Assembly (NCBI GenBank): GCA_015478945.1
Contig: JABUQX010060236.1
Span: forward strand, 5,001 to 15,000
Length of the DNA: 10,000 nt
Direction: 5' to 3'
From: Trachelipus rathkii
Taxonomy: Eukaryota; Arthropoda; Malacostraca; Isopoda; Trachelipodidae
Shown: positions 1-7,540 of the stretch, piece after piece
Numbering within the stretch: position 1 is the stretch's first letter
How the letters are laid out: every line of letters starts with the position of its first letter
Program-made: the position numbers and the translations under genes
Notes under the pieces: model-generated
Databases searched by the model: none
Told to the model about the DNA's origin: nothing
Seen by the model: only the letters and a program-made list of their open reading frames with translations

Positions 1-61
1 AAGGAAGACCACACATCTGTTGGAGGGCCGCGGAGGTACAAGGGACGGACTTATTGTGACA
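1..61 (+). repeat. 3' end of the 5' LTR
   Basis: Bases 1-57 are identical to 3518-3574, the end of the downstream LTR copy. After position 57 the two copies diverge: here the sequence continues GACATAAT, while the other copy runs into (AT)n. I place the LTR end at 61 because TGTGACA (55-61) nearly mirrors TATCACA at 2672-2678, the proposed start of the 3' LTR, and because a TGG that could open a primer-binding site follows after four bases. The rest of this LTR, expected to be about 0.85 kb, lies upstream of the window. Confidence 0.85.
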
Positions 62-65
62 TAAT

Positions 66-82
66 TGGTCGGCCTGTCCGGG
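66..82 (+). promoter_or_regulatory. Putative primer-binding site
   Basis: TGGTCGGCCTGTCCGGG begins four bases after the proposed LTR end. It starts with TGG, complementary to the CCA end of a tRNA, as expected for priming of minus-strand DNA synthesis in LTR retrotransposons. I could not assign the tRNA. The call rests on position and the leading TGG; matching the reverse complement against the host tRNA set would settle it. Confidence 0.6.
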
Positions 83-246
83 AGAGCTTCTGAAAGTAGA
101 GAAGCGAAAACTTAATTGGGGGTCTGTTCCGTGAATGATCAGTGATACACTGGAAATTTCAAGCGAAAATTTGACTGGATACTTCTAACAAATTCACCGT
201 CCTGACTGGAAGCGTAGTATAAACTTTGAAAAACTTACGAAAAAGA
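83..246 (+). other. Untranslated leader with a 17-codon upstream ORF
   Basis: This is the spacer between the primer-binding site and the first plausible gag start. It contains one short upstream frame, ATG at 135 to TAA at 186-188, encoding 17 residues with no recognisable motif. Such leaders usually also carry RNA packaging signals, but no specific structure is evident here. Confidence 0.5.
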
Positions 247-2706
247 ATGGATTATAACTTGTTGTGTAAGTTATGTCAAGAGTTTGGTCTGAAGGGTAAA
301 GAGGCCAGGGAATTTATAGCAGAAGTAAGAGCTGCTGAGGCCGCGAGGCGAAAAGAAGAAGCCCTTGAAAAAGAAAAAGAACGAGTGGCTACTGAGAGGA
401 GAGCTGAGAGAGAGGCTCTCGAAAAAGAGAAAGAACGAGAGGCTATTGAGAAGAGAGCTGAGAGAGAGGCTCTCGAAAAAGAGAAAGAACGAGAGGCTAT
501 TGAGAAGAGAGCTGAGAGAGAGGCTCTCGAAAAAGAGAAAGAGCGCGAATACGAGCTCAAGAGATTAGAGCTCGCGAATCAGGCGAGGATAACTTATGAT
601 GCCTCGGAAAATTTTCAAATAAGAGCCAAGGTGCCGAAGCTACCTCTATTTACCGACGGAATGGATGAAATGGGGAACTACCTTGAGCGATATGAACGAT
701 CAGAATACAATGAAGCCGAGTCAGATTTTGTTGACACCACCAAGGACTTTGAAGAAGTTGCCGAAGAAAATGGTGTCGAAGTTAAACAAGAATCTGAGAC
801 TTCGAGGAAACAGGAATGGTGCGGAAGAAGCGCCGAGCGTGAGGTCAATCAAGGAGACGCCCACGCGCGAGGAAATATAAAGGGAGCAAACCCACCGGAC
901 TGCACAGTCGAGGAAAAAGCTGAATCGGCAGCGTTGAAAACCGAATTAGAAAATTTAACTGGAGAGGACGAACCTCCAAAAATAGAGGATCAATGTGGAT
1001 TCGAACGGACACTGTCTCCTATTTGGTCAACAGATTACTCAGAAGGTTTTAAACCAGACATTGAAGAATTGGGAACGGAAAAAGAACCAAGAATCAATTC
1101 GACAGAAGTTGTTCTAGATTGGAACGAATCTGATTGGAATTCGAAATTTAATGAAAAGACCCAGCACTTTGCAACTCCCTTTGTTACAGGAGATTCTGCA
1201 CACATGTGGCGGGATGTTAAGACAACCGACGGAAAGTGTTGTAAGAAGAAATTGCAAGAGAAAGGGTCGGAGTTCGATAGAGTTACCTCTAATGTAGATG
1301 ACAGAAATCTTAGAGTTCACAGAAGAATGAGAGAACGCGGTCGTAACCGTGGCGATAGAGGAAAAGATATCATTGAAGAAGCAGACTTTAAGAATGCGCG
1401 AAAGAAGTTTGAGATGAACGAGAATTGTTCGGATAATTTAGAAAATGAAATGCAGACACTACGCTCATTGGATGAAGATTACGCTCTGCAGATTTCCGCC
1501 CTAAAATACGATATATCAAAAGAACTGACGATGAGAGAAAATGTGAAAAATAAAGATGATGAATCATGTGATGGAGAGAACTTTCTATCGGAAGAGAAAA
1601 GATGTTGTTTAAAGGAGAAGATGATCCTCCGTTATAAAGCTTCGAAGTGGACCCATATTCGACGATCAAGAGCTCTTCGAAATGATAAAACGGGAGACGT
1701 GTCGTTAAATCGGTATATGGAACAAGGTCAGAAGACACGTGATGGCTGTACTGGTGAATACGATATATATCGGGGATTATTATATAGAATGGAGAAAAAC
1801 AACCAGGAGAAGTTAAAAAGGGCTCAAATTAGACATAAACATTATTATGATCGGAAAGCGAAGAATCGAAAGTTCAAGAAGGGGGAAAAGGTACAGATAT
1901 ATGGGGTCATAAAAAGATACAAATCGATCTTTACGGACGCGCCTGGAACAGCGAAAATTGAACAGCATAAGATAAAATGGACTACTAACGAACCAGTGAG
2001 ATTGAAAGCGTATCCCATTCCGCACGCATTAAGAGAAGAATTGAAAGCAGAGATAAATAAAATGTTGGAAATAGGGATAATTAAAGAATCAACGTCAGCA
2101 TACGCCTCCCCCATTGTGATTGTTAAGAAGAAAGACGGAAGTAATCATATTTATGCAGATTATAGAAAATTAAATAGGATAACAGTATTCGATCCCGAGC
2201 CGATGATTACAACAGAAGAGTTATTTGCTAAGATCGTGAAAGCTAAATATTTCTCGAAAGTAGATCTGAGCAAAAGGTATTGGCAAATACCGATGGATGA
2301 AGATGATATAGAGAAGACGGCGTTCGAGTTCCTGAAGATGCCGTTTGGATTGGTGAACTCGGGGGCGACACTTGTAAGAGCCATGATGAAAGTGCTCAAG
2401 GGAATGCGGAATACGGAAAGTTACATTGACGACGTGATGGTGTATACCGAGAGTTGGAAAGAATACCTCCAGAAAATAGAAGAATTGATGAGACGATTGA
2501 GGGTATCAGGCTTCACGGTAAGACCATCGAAATGTAAGTTTGGAATGAAGAATATTGAATTCCTAGGACACAGGAGTTTCAGGAAGAGAAGACGTAGAAT
2601 TCATCTGTGGGTTGAGATGAAGGAAAGAAGTATCCTCAGGATCCGTTTCTTCATCTTAATAAGGGGGATATTATCACAGATGAATCCAGACATAAGAAAA
2701 GGTTAA
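247..2706 (+). CDS. Defective Ty3/gypsy gag-pol polyprotein (coiled-coil gag N-terminus plus partial reverse transcriptase)
   Basis: I start at the ATG at 247 (A at -3, G at +4, a good eukaryotic context). The frame is also open 21 bases upstream, but from a TTG. The product is 819 residues. Residues 39-104 are a Lys/Glu/Arg-rich coiled coil built of 18-residue repeats. KLPLF at about 131 and NYLERYER at 144-151 resemble the start of gypsy gag. Residues 152-505 are charged and unassigned; I see no CCHC knuckle and no D(S/T)G protease motif. GLLYR (510-514) and residues 518-550 (KHYYDRKAKNRKFKKGEKV) resemble pieces from the two ends of a retroelement integrase, with no zinc-binding or DDE core between them. 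Residues 558-775 are the connector, fingers and palm of reverse transcriptase, which copies element RNA into DNA. Visible motifs are YADYRKLN (636), the catalytic Asp in DLSKRYW (673), FGLVNSGAT (700) and YIDD (726-729). Homology stops at FLGH (772-775), before thumb and RNase H. The last 44 residues are unrelated basic sequence and run through the polypurine tract into the LTR. The pieces are in one frame with no stop, which suggests a young deletion derivative. Confidence 0.85.
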   Translation: MDYNLLCKLCQEFGLKGKEAREFIAEVRAAEAARRKEEALEKEKERVATERRAEREALEKEKEREAIEKRAEREALEKEKEREAIEKRAEREALEKEKEREYELKRLELANQARITYDASENFQIRAKVPKLPLFTDGMDEMGNYLERYERSEYNEAESDFVDTTKDFEEVAEENGVEVKQESETSRKQEWCGRSAEREVNQGDAHARGNIKGANPPDCTVEEKAESAALKTELENLTGEDEPPKIEDQCGFERTLSPIWSTDYSEGFKPDIEELGTEKEPRINSTEVVLDWNESDWNSKFNEKTQHFATPFVTGDSAHMWRDVKTTDGKCCKKKLQEKGSEFDRVTSNVDDRNLRVHRRMRERGRNRGDRGKDIIEEADFKNARKKFEMNENCSDNLENEMQTLRSLDEDYALQISALKYDISKELTMRENVKNKDDESCDGENFLSEEKRCCLKEKMILRYKASKWTHIRRSRALRNDKTGDVSLNRYMEQGQKTRDGCTGEYDIYRGLLYRMEKNNQEKLKRAQIRHKHYYDRKAKNRKFKKGEKVQIYGVIKRYKSIFTDAPGTAKIEQHKIKWTTNEPVRLKAYPIPHALREELKAEINKMLEIGIIKESTSAYASPIVIVKKKDGSNHIYADYRKLNRITVFDPEPMITTEELFAKIVKAKYFSKVDLSKRYWQIPMDEDDIEKTAFEFLKMPFGLVNSGATLVRAMMKVLKGMRNTESYIDDVMVYTESWKEYLQKIEELMRRLRVSGFTVRPSKCKFGMKNIEFLGHRSFRKRRRRIHLWVEMKERSILRIRFFILIRGILSQMNPDIRKG
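361..552 (+). repeat. 54-bp tandem repeat encoding a charged coiled coil
   Basis: A 54-base unit repeats about 3.5 times: the GCTCTCGAAAAAGAG segment occurs at 415, 469 and 523, with a diverged copy at 361. The period is 18 codons, so the reading frame is kept, giving repeats such as EREALEKEKEREAIEKRA. The middle copies are nearly identical at the base level, which points to recent duplication by slippage or unequal exchange. The coded segment should form a long charged helix in the gag N-terminus. The opposite strand is also open across it, but only as a Ser/Arg-rich by-product. Confidence 0.85.
2661..2670 (+). promoter_or_regulatory. Putative polypurine tract
   Basis: AAGGGGGATA immediately precedes the proposed 3' LTR start. 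Short purine runs here resist RNase H and prime plus-strand DNA synthesis in LTR retrotransposons. The run is short (AAGGGGGA) and lies inside the polyprotein reading frame. Position and composition support the call. Confidence 0.6.
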
Positions 2707-3574
2707 GCTACATTATTACCATTAGGAATGCTTTTAGTCATATTTTTTAGTGGATCCACTTTTCGTAATTAATTTAGTATTTTTACCATTCTTTATAAGA
2801 ATGGAGTAATTTTATCATCATTCAATACTTTTTAGACTGTAAAATTATTTAGAATAATTTTATGAGTTTTTGCAAATAATATCTGAAGTTATTGTAAGTT
2901 TAGTTATTGTATCCTTTATCCTAAGAAATGTCTTAACAAAGTTGAACTAAACAAAGATGTCATCAAGACGATAATAGGTGCGTGTTTTAAAGAGATAATG
3001 GTATAGGAAAAGGAGCAGAGACTTTATCATACATTACGATGCGTTCATGGTTCCCGGTTGCATTCACTTGTCATTACATACAGAGTAGTCTTTGTGATCG
3101 GCGCTGCTTGAACGAGTATTCAAGAGAGCTCTGCTGTGACGTGTATTAGGAGTGTAATTTTTAGTGGGATTAAAGGGCCATTGGATAAAATCCATTAATA
3201 TATTTAATTATGACGAAAACTGCCACTGTGTACAATCGTATTGATTCAAGAGAGAGAGGAGAAAAGGGCCGAAAGATAGGATAGTAACGACATTAGAGAA
3301 CGAACTGTAGTCAACTATGAAATTTATGAGAGATCATAAAGCAAGATTCAGGCGAGGAAAGCTCTGAGAGGAAGTAAGAGGAAAGCCATTTTATAGGTCA
3401 CACGGAGGCAACGCCTGCAGCTGCTCGACTCGGGAATTTAGGAAGACAGAAGTTCGCCAGAAGAATCAAAGCCAGTAACGACCTGGGAAGTGTCACAACC
3501 CTAGACAACGACCTCAGAAGGAAGACCACACATCTGTTGGAGGGCCGCGGAGGTACAAGGGACGGACTTATTGT
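2672..3574 (+). repeat. 3' LTR (complete except for its last few bases)
   Basis: The right end is fixed by the 57-base identity with the window start. The left end is inferred: TATCACA at 2672 follows the polypurine tract and nearly mirrors the TGTGACA that ends the 5' LTR. This gives about 0.9 kb. The first 35 bases also carry the end of the polyprotein frame, including its stop at 2704-2706. The last ~330 bases are purine-rich, with GAGA-like runs near 3249 and 3360-3385. TTTATAGG at about 3389-3396 could be a TATA-like box, but this is weak. I see no clear AATAAA inside. The terminal GACA seen at 58-61 is absent here and replaced by (AT)n. A minus-strand frame of about 74 residues over its end is a shadow. 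Confidence 0.78.
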
Positions 3575-3598
3575 ATATATATATATATATATATATAT
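3574..3598. repeat. (TA)n microsatellite abutting the 3' LTR
   Basis: A pure TA run starts exactly where the LTR sequence stops. It may be the insertion target or a later expansion that replaced the last LTR bases. Confidence 0.9.
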
Positions 3599-3784
3599 GC
3601 TCAAGTTTGCTTGAAGTGTCAAATTCTTAAATAAAAAAATCCCGTTTTACCATTTTGAACATTTTTATTTTTCGCTACCAATTTTTTTTACGAGTTGTGA
3701 AGCTCAAAAACTTTAAAAAGGTTTTAATTCGTCATTTTTTTTATTTTGATTTTATTCTCTTCATTGTCGTTACTTTTTTCTCTT

Positions 3785-3786
<2 letters not shown>
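3599..3786. other. AT-rich spacer, no gene seen
   Basis: This is T-rich unique sequence between two TA arrays. It starts with a tiny inverted repeat (TCAAG at 3601, CTTGA four bases further on). AATAAAA near 3630 resembles a polyadenylation signal and lies about 55 bases past the LTR end; with no gene to serve, I do not assign a role. A frame from 3655 to 4011 is low-complexity Phe/Tyr/Ile, then Arg/Glu dictated by the repeats. Confidence 0.6.
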
Positions 3787-3835
<49 letters not shown>

Positions 3836-3863
3836 CATATTATCTATATATATATATAATATA

Positions 3864-3894
<31 letters not shown>

Positions 3895-3921
3895 ATAGTA
3901 TCTGAGAGAGAGAGGAGAGAG

Positions 3922-3987
<66 letters not shown>
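3787..3987. repeat. Compound (TA)n-(GA)n microsatellite
   Basis: TA runs (about 3787-3832 and 3844-3898) are followed by an almost pure GA array at 3903-3987 with two early GG interruptions. Adjacent TA and GA arrays are a common compound form in crustacean genomes. The array codes for nothing meaningful. Confidence 0.95.
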
Positions 3988-3988
<1 letters not shown>

Positions 3989-4653
3989 GGGAGAGATTAC
4001 TAATTATATAGGCCCTTTATTATACCAGAGAGCAATAAAAAAATTAGAATCGGATGGTAGGTAATGCTATCTGAGAATTATTTCAATTTGAAGGGCATTT
4101 TTTCTTACGAATTTTTCTGCAATTTTCAAATAAAAAAGATATGTAATTAAGTTTAATCTATAGCACGGTAATGTCTATAGTTTATATTTATATTATTCTT
4201 CATACTACAGTACTTCTCAACTTGGCGCCAGTAAGTTCGTTACAAGCCGAGCAGCGCTCGCGCCAGCGCCGCATTTGGAGCGAGCGCTCAGCGAGAGGTC
4301 TGCCATTGCATACACACCAGCTGCATGCATTTATCATGGTATCTGCTTGCTAGTTTTTATTTAACTCAATAAATATCTAATGAAAAAATAATTTAATTAA
4401 ACAACGTGAAAATACTTTTGAAAATGGAATCTGCATCAGATCGCCAGTTTTGCATGAGAAGTGAAAAAATCGAGTTATGGACCAAAAATTTAATAATTTA
4501 AATAAATAAAGTGCGGGCTATTACGGTATGGGGGGGTCCATAAATTACAATTAAATGAGATTAATTCTTTGGTAATAAAAATAAAAGAATTTGATGTTCA
4601 GTTACTTCATACTTATATAGTAGTCAAAAATTTTAAAAATTTAAATATTTTAC
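3988..4653. other. Unique non-coding stretch with a GC-rich island
   Basis: Mostly AT-rich, with a sharp GC-rich island at about 4221-4300 containing a hairpin (annotated separately) and the palindrome TGGCGCCA at 4223-4230. The sequence around it reads like unique or anciently dispersed DNA. The only frame of note, 4171-4353, encodes 60 residues with no recognisable motif. I suspect a dispersed non-coding repeat, but nothing I recognise names it. Confidence 0.4.
4253..4288. other. 9-bp inverted repeat (hairpin) in GC-rich island
   Basis: AGCGCTCGC at 4253-4261 and its exact reverse complement GCGAGCGCT at 4280-4288 are separated by 18 bases. The stem is GC-rich in an otherwise AT-rich neighbourhood and could form a stable hairpin in RNA or single-stranded DNA. 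No U-run follows and no function can be assigned. Confidence 0.6.
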
Positions 4654-4884
4654 TATATATATAGTATTATATATATACTATTAGTAACCTATATATAATA
4701 TAATAACCTTGCCTATATATATCACTATCCACTAATAATATATTATATATCTTAATAATATTATAGTATATATATTTGGTGTGCTCGTGAATCAGAGTGC
4801 AACCACCTATACATTGTAGCGAACAGGCCGCCTGATATATAATATATATATATACTTATATATAGTATATATATATATGATATA

Positions 4885-4927
<43 letters not shown>

Positions 4928-4978
4928 TATATGTATATTATATATATTATATTATTATATATATACTATATACAATAA
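4654..4978. repeat. Imperfect TA-rich array with one non-repetitive island
   Basis: Broken TA runs cover most of the interval. A mixed-composition island of about 60 bases lies at 4776-4835 (starting TTTGGTGTGCTCG) and has no detectable coding or RNA-gene pattern. Many TA runs are broken by single-base changes, either old decay or sequencing error in long arrays. Confidence 0.85.
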
Positions 4979-5220
4979 TGTAAGGCTGTCATCTTATTTT
5001 ATCAGAACAGAAAGACATATTAATATTTTCATTATAAATGTTTTTTTTTTGTTTAATGTCCATAAGGTTAAGAAACTATAAAGCCTTGAATTGGTGTCCT
5101 TAGATAAACTAGCGTATAAAGAGCATTGTTTCGCGGAACAACTCGTGAATTCATTCTATTAATTGGAGTAAACAGACTTGCGATATGCAAAGCCAAGAGG
5201 TAAAGAACTACAACTGTAAT
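4979..5220. other. AT-rich unique sequence, no feature seen
   Basis: Both strands are closed by frequent stops. There is a T run at about 5041-5050. I see nothing that looks like an exon, RNA gene or transposon end. Confidence 0.5.
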
Positions 5221-5352
5221 GTATATATATACTATAGTATATTATAGTATTTTATTATATAATATATATATAATTATATATATATTATATATAGTATATA
5301 TATATATACTATATATATATATATACCTATATTATATAGGTATATATATAAA
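5221..5352. repeat. Imperfect (TA)n array
   Basis: TA runs broken by isolated C, G and T insertions span the interval. The following 5353-5431 is short unique sequence with mixed composition and no recognisable element. Confidence 0.88.
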
Positions 5353-5431
5353 TTCTTCTTTCGTGCGGTGTTGTCCAGCACTGGCGGATGGTCGCTGATA
5401 TATAATCATGGAATTTAAAGGAAATGTTCGA

Positions 5432-5456
5432 AACACACACAACACACACCACACAC

Positions 5457-5493
<37 letters not shown>

Positions 5494-5548
5494 TATATAT
5501 ATATTATATATATATAATATAATATATATTATATATATTATCTATAAT
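5432..5548. repeat. (CA)n tract followed by (TA)n array
   Basis: An ACACAC-type tract at about 5432-5457 passes directly into TA runs to about 5548. Together with the following TATG array this forms a three-motif microsatellite cluster. Confidence 0.9.
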
Positions 5549-5755
5549 GTATGTATGTATGTATGTTATGTATGGTAACTGTATGTATTATGTTGTATAG
5601 TATGTATGTTAATGTAGTATGTATGTTAATGGGTTTATGTTAAAATGGGTTTAAATGTTGGTTTTTTTATGTTTTTTTTAATGTTTTTATGTATGTATTT
5701 ATGTATGTATGTTTTATGTATGTATGTATGTTATGTATGTATGTATGTATGTATA
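5547..5755. repeat. (TATG)n tetranucleotide array, interrupted
   Basis: TATG units occur in blocks at about 5547-5576, 5600-5630 and 5690-5755, separated by T-rich and GGTTT-containing sequence. The frames at 5645-5857 and 5689-5910, rich in Met/Tyr/Val/Cys, are produced by the repeat read in different frames and should not be taken as genes. Confidence 0.9.
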
Positions 5756-6045
5756 ATATTTGTTTCGGCCATTTCATATTTAATGATGCAAAGGGATTTC
5801 AACTGGAATTTGTATACATTGTATTCTTTCATTTCTGTTTTCTTCTTATTATTTTAAGTCTTGATTTAGGATCTTTTATACCTATATTCTTCGTAAATGT
5901 TATATTCTAATTTCAAAATTAATTGTTTTAAATTTTTATTATTAAAAAATCGAACTGATTTATTTCTCCATTCTGTGGAAAGCCAAGAAAGAATTCAATT
6001 TTTGTGAGATATTCATTAGGGTTGTATATATTTCACATTTGTCAA
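5756..6045. other. AT-rich unique sequence, no feature seen
   Basis: This is T-rich and A-rich sequence with a few short mixed segments. I see no supported frame, RNA gene or transposon terminus. Confidence 0.5.
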
Positions 6046-6114
6046 TTATATATATATAAATATATAATATTATATTATAGTATATAATATATTATATATA
6101 TCTATATATATATA

Positions 6115-6164
<50 letters not shown>

Positions 6165-6259
6165 ATACTATATATATATATATATAAATTATATGATATA
6201 CTATATATATATATATAAGTATATATATATATAGATATATATATATAATGTATATATAT

Positions 6260-6291
<32 letters not shown>

Positions 6292-6627
6292 ATATAGTAT
6301 ATATATATATATATTATTTTATATATTATTATATATAATATATATAGTACTATATATATATATATAGTAAGTAGTATATATATTATATATATAATATATA
6401 TATTTATATATTTAATATAAATACTATATATTATATATATTATATATATAACATGTAAAAATATATATGGAGAGTTTAATCACGCTCGGCACATAGGGAG
6501 TAGTGTGTTAGACATATGATTATTAACTGAGCCCATGTATGATTATTTTATATAATATATATATTATATCTATATAAACGATATATATATTCACATTAAT
6601 TTATAATATATATATATATATAATATT
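6046..6627. repeat. Long imperfect (TA)n array with one island
   Basis: Near-continuous TA dinucleotides run from 6046 to about 6468 and resume at 6548-6627. The island at about 6469-6547 has mixed composition (AATCACGCTCGGCACATAGG) and no recognisable function. This is the longest TA block in the window. Confidence 0.92.
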
Positions 6628-7540
6628 AGGATTTGAGAAGAGTAGAAGTTAAAGTTCTCTATCTTGCAAATTACAATTTAATTGAAAATTTTTTATAAAC
6701 ACAAAACTGATTTTGTCAAACAGTTTTTTTTTCTCGCCTGTAAAATTGCCTTTTTAATTATTTGGTACGGTTCTGCTTGCTTATCAAGTTAAAAATATTA
6801 GGTCATGTTCCGCTCCTTTTTAACACGAGAGATGTTGCTCATGTTTTGTTCGGTGTGTGTGAGTCACAAGTGTACAGCTACTTGGAAGGGTAACTTCTTT
6901 ATCTTTTATCCGTAATCTCAGTTATATAAATCACTATCTTTCGATTTGCATAAACTATTACTATTCTAAATTTTCGCATGTTCTAATTCCTAGTTTGGTT
7001 CTACTAATCACAGTTTTTTTATTAATTCTACAATCATAAATAACAATACAGTTCTTTGCAAATTTGCTTCTTATCAGGGCTTCGATTGTCTGAGCTCTAG
7101 TTTCGCTCTAGTAGCAAAATTGAAAAAAGATGATATGTTCTAACTTCCATTTTTTGACAGTAAAGAACAAAAACTTCTACAAATTATTTACACATCTCCT
7201 CTTCATATCTCACTTACACTTTGCATTTATAATATCTTTAATGCAGTCTTTTTTTTAAGCTTACTTACTCCTCTTAATCCTAAATCTTCTTACTCACAGA
7301 ATTTTTTAAGCATTCCTTACCATATAGCTATAGATATTTTATATTATAAATCTCTCTGCAGCAGGCTCTCTTAGAAATTTATATTATCATATAGATAGAT
7401 ATATGATTCGAAATCGATTAAGCCTTACTCCTACCGCACATAGCTTCTCTTCTCTCTCACTCATCTGACAATCAAAGAATTGCCTGTAAGTTTCTGGATA
7501 GGATGGCGTCATTGGAGAGAAACCTTCTCACAATTTACAG
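6628..7540. other. AT-rich unique sequence, no gene supported
   Basis: About 0.9 kb of moderately AT-rich sequence with no long frame. It includes several A or T runs and a short ATAG repeat near 7391. The stretch around 6850-6900 is more mixed but gives no convincing exon. It could be intronic or intergenic; nothing decides between these. Confidence 0.45.

Larger units (their letters stand above)
1..3574 (+). mobile_element. Ty3/gypsy-type LTR retrotransposon, internally deleted; 5' LTR truncated by window edge
   Basis: The element has the expected order on the plus strand: end of the 5' LTR (1-61), primer-binding site (66-82), leader, one long gag/pol frame (247-2706), polypurine tract (about 2661-2670) and 3' LTR (about 2672-3574). 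Bases 1-57 recur without a mismatch at 3518-3574, which ties the two ends together as LTRs. The reverse transcriptase is of Ty3/gypsy type (FGLVNSGAT and YIDD motifs). The internal region is about 2.6 kb, much shorter than the 4-5 kb usual for complete elements. This fits the missing protease, integrase core and RNase H. The upstream target-site duplication lies outside the window. I infer a non-autonomous copy that would need proteins supplied by relatives. Confidence 0.88.

Noticed and set aside
361..552. Possible CRISPR array
   Set aside because: The 54-bp units are directly adjacent with no unique spacers and are part of a coding frame in a eukaryotic element.
276..560. 94-residue minus-strand frame rich in Ser, Arg and Phe
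   Set aside because: It is the antisense of the 54-bp coiled-coil repeat; repeat periodicity in multiples of three keeps it open. It has no independent support.
365..568. 67-residue Lys/Arg-rich plus-strand frame overlapping the coiled coil
   Set aside because: It is the same repeat read in another frame.
1388..1738. 116-residue minus-strand frame inside the polyprotein gene
   Set aside because: No recognisable motif; it is opposite a long coding frame of the retrotransposon.
3655..4011. 118-residue frame
   Set aside because: Its sequence is dictated by T-rich DNA, then TA and GA repeats (Tyr/Ile, then Arg/Glu).
4163..4525. ACGGTAATG near 4166 and TTACGGTATG near 4521 as terminal repeats of a DNA transposon
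   Set aside because: The match is short and in direct rather than inverted orientation, with no target-site duplication visible.
4776..4835. Possible tRNA-like or small RNA gene between TA arrays
   Set aside because: I could not draw a cloverleaf or find A-box and B-box promoter motifs.
5645..5910. Two overlapping Met/Tyr/Cys-rich frames
   Set aside because: They are translations of the TATG repeat in two frames; they have the look of membrane proteins only because of base composition.
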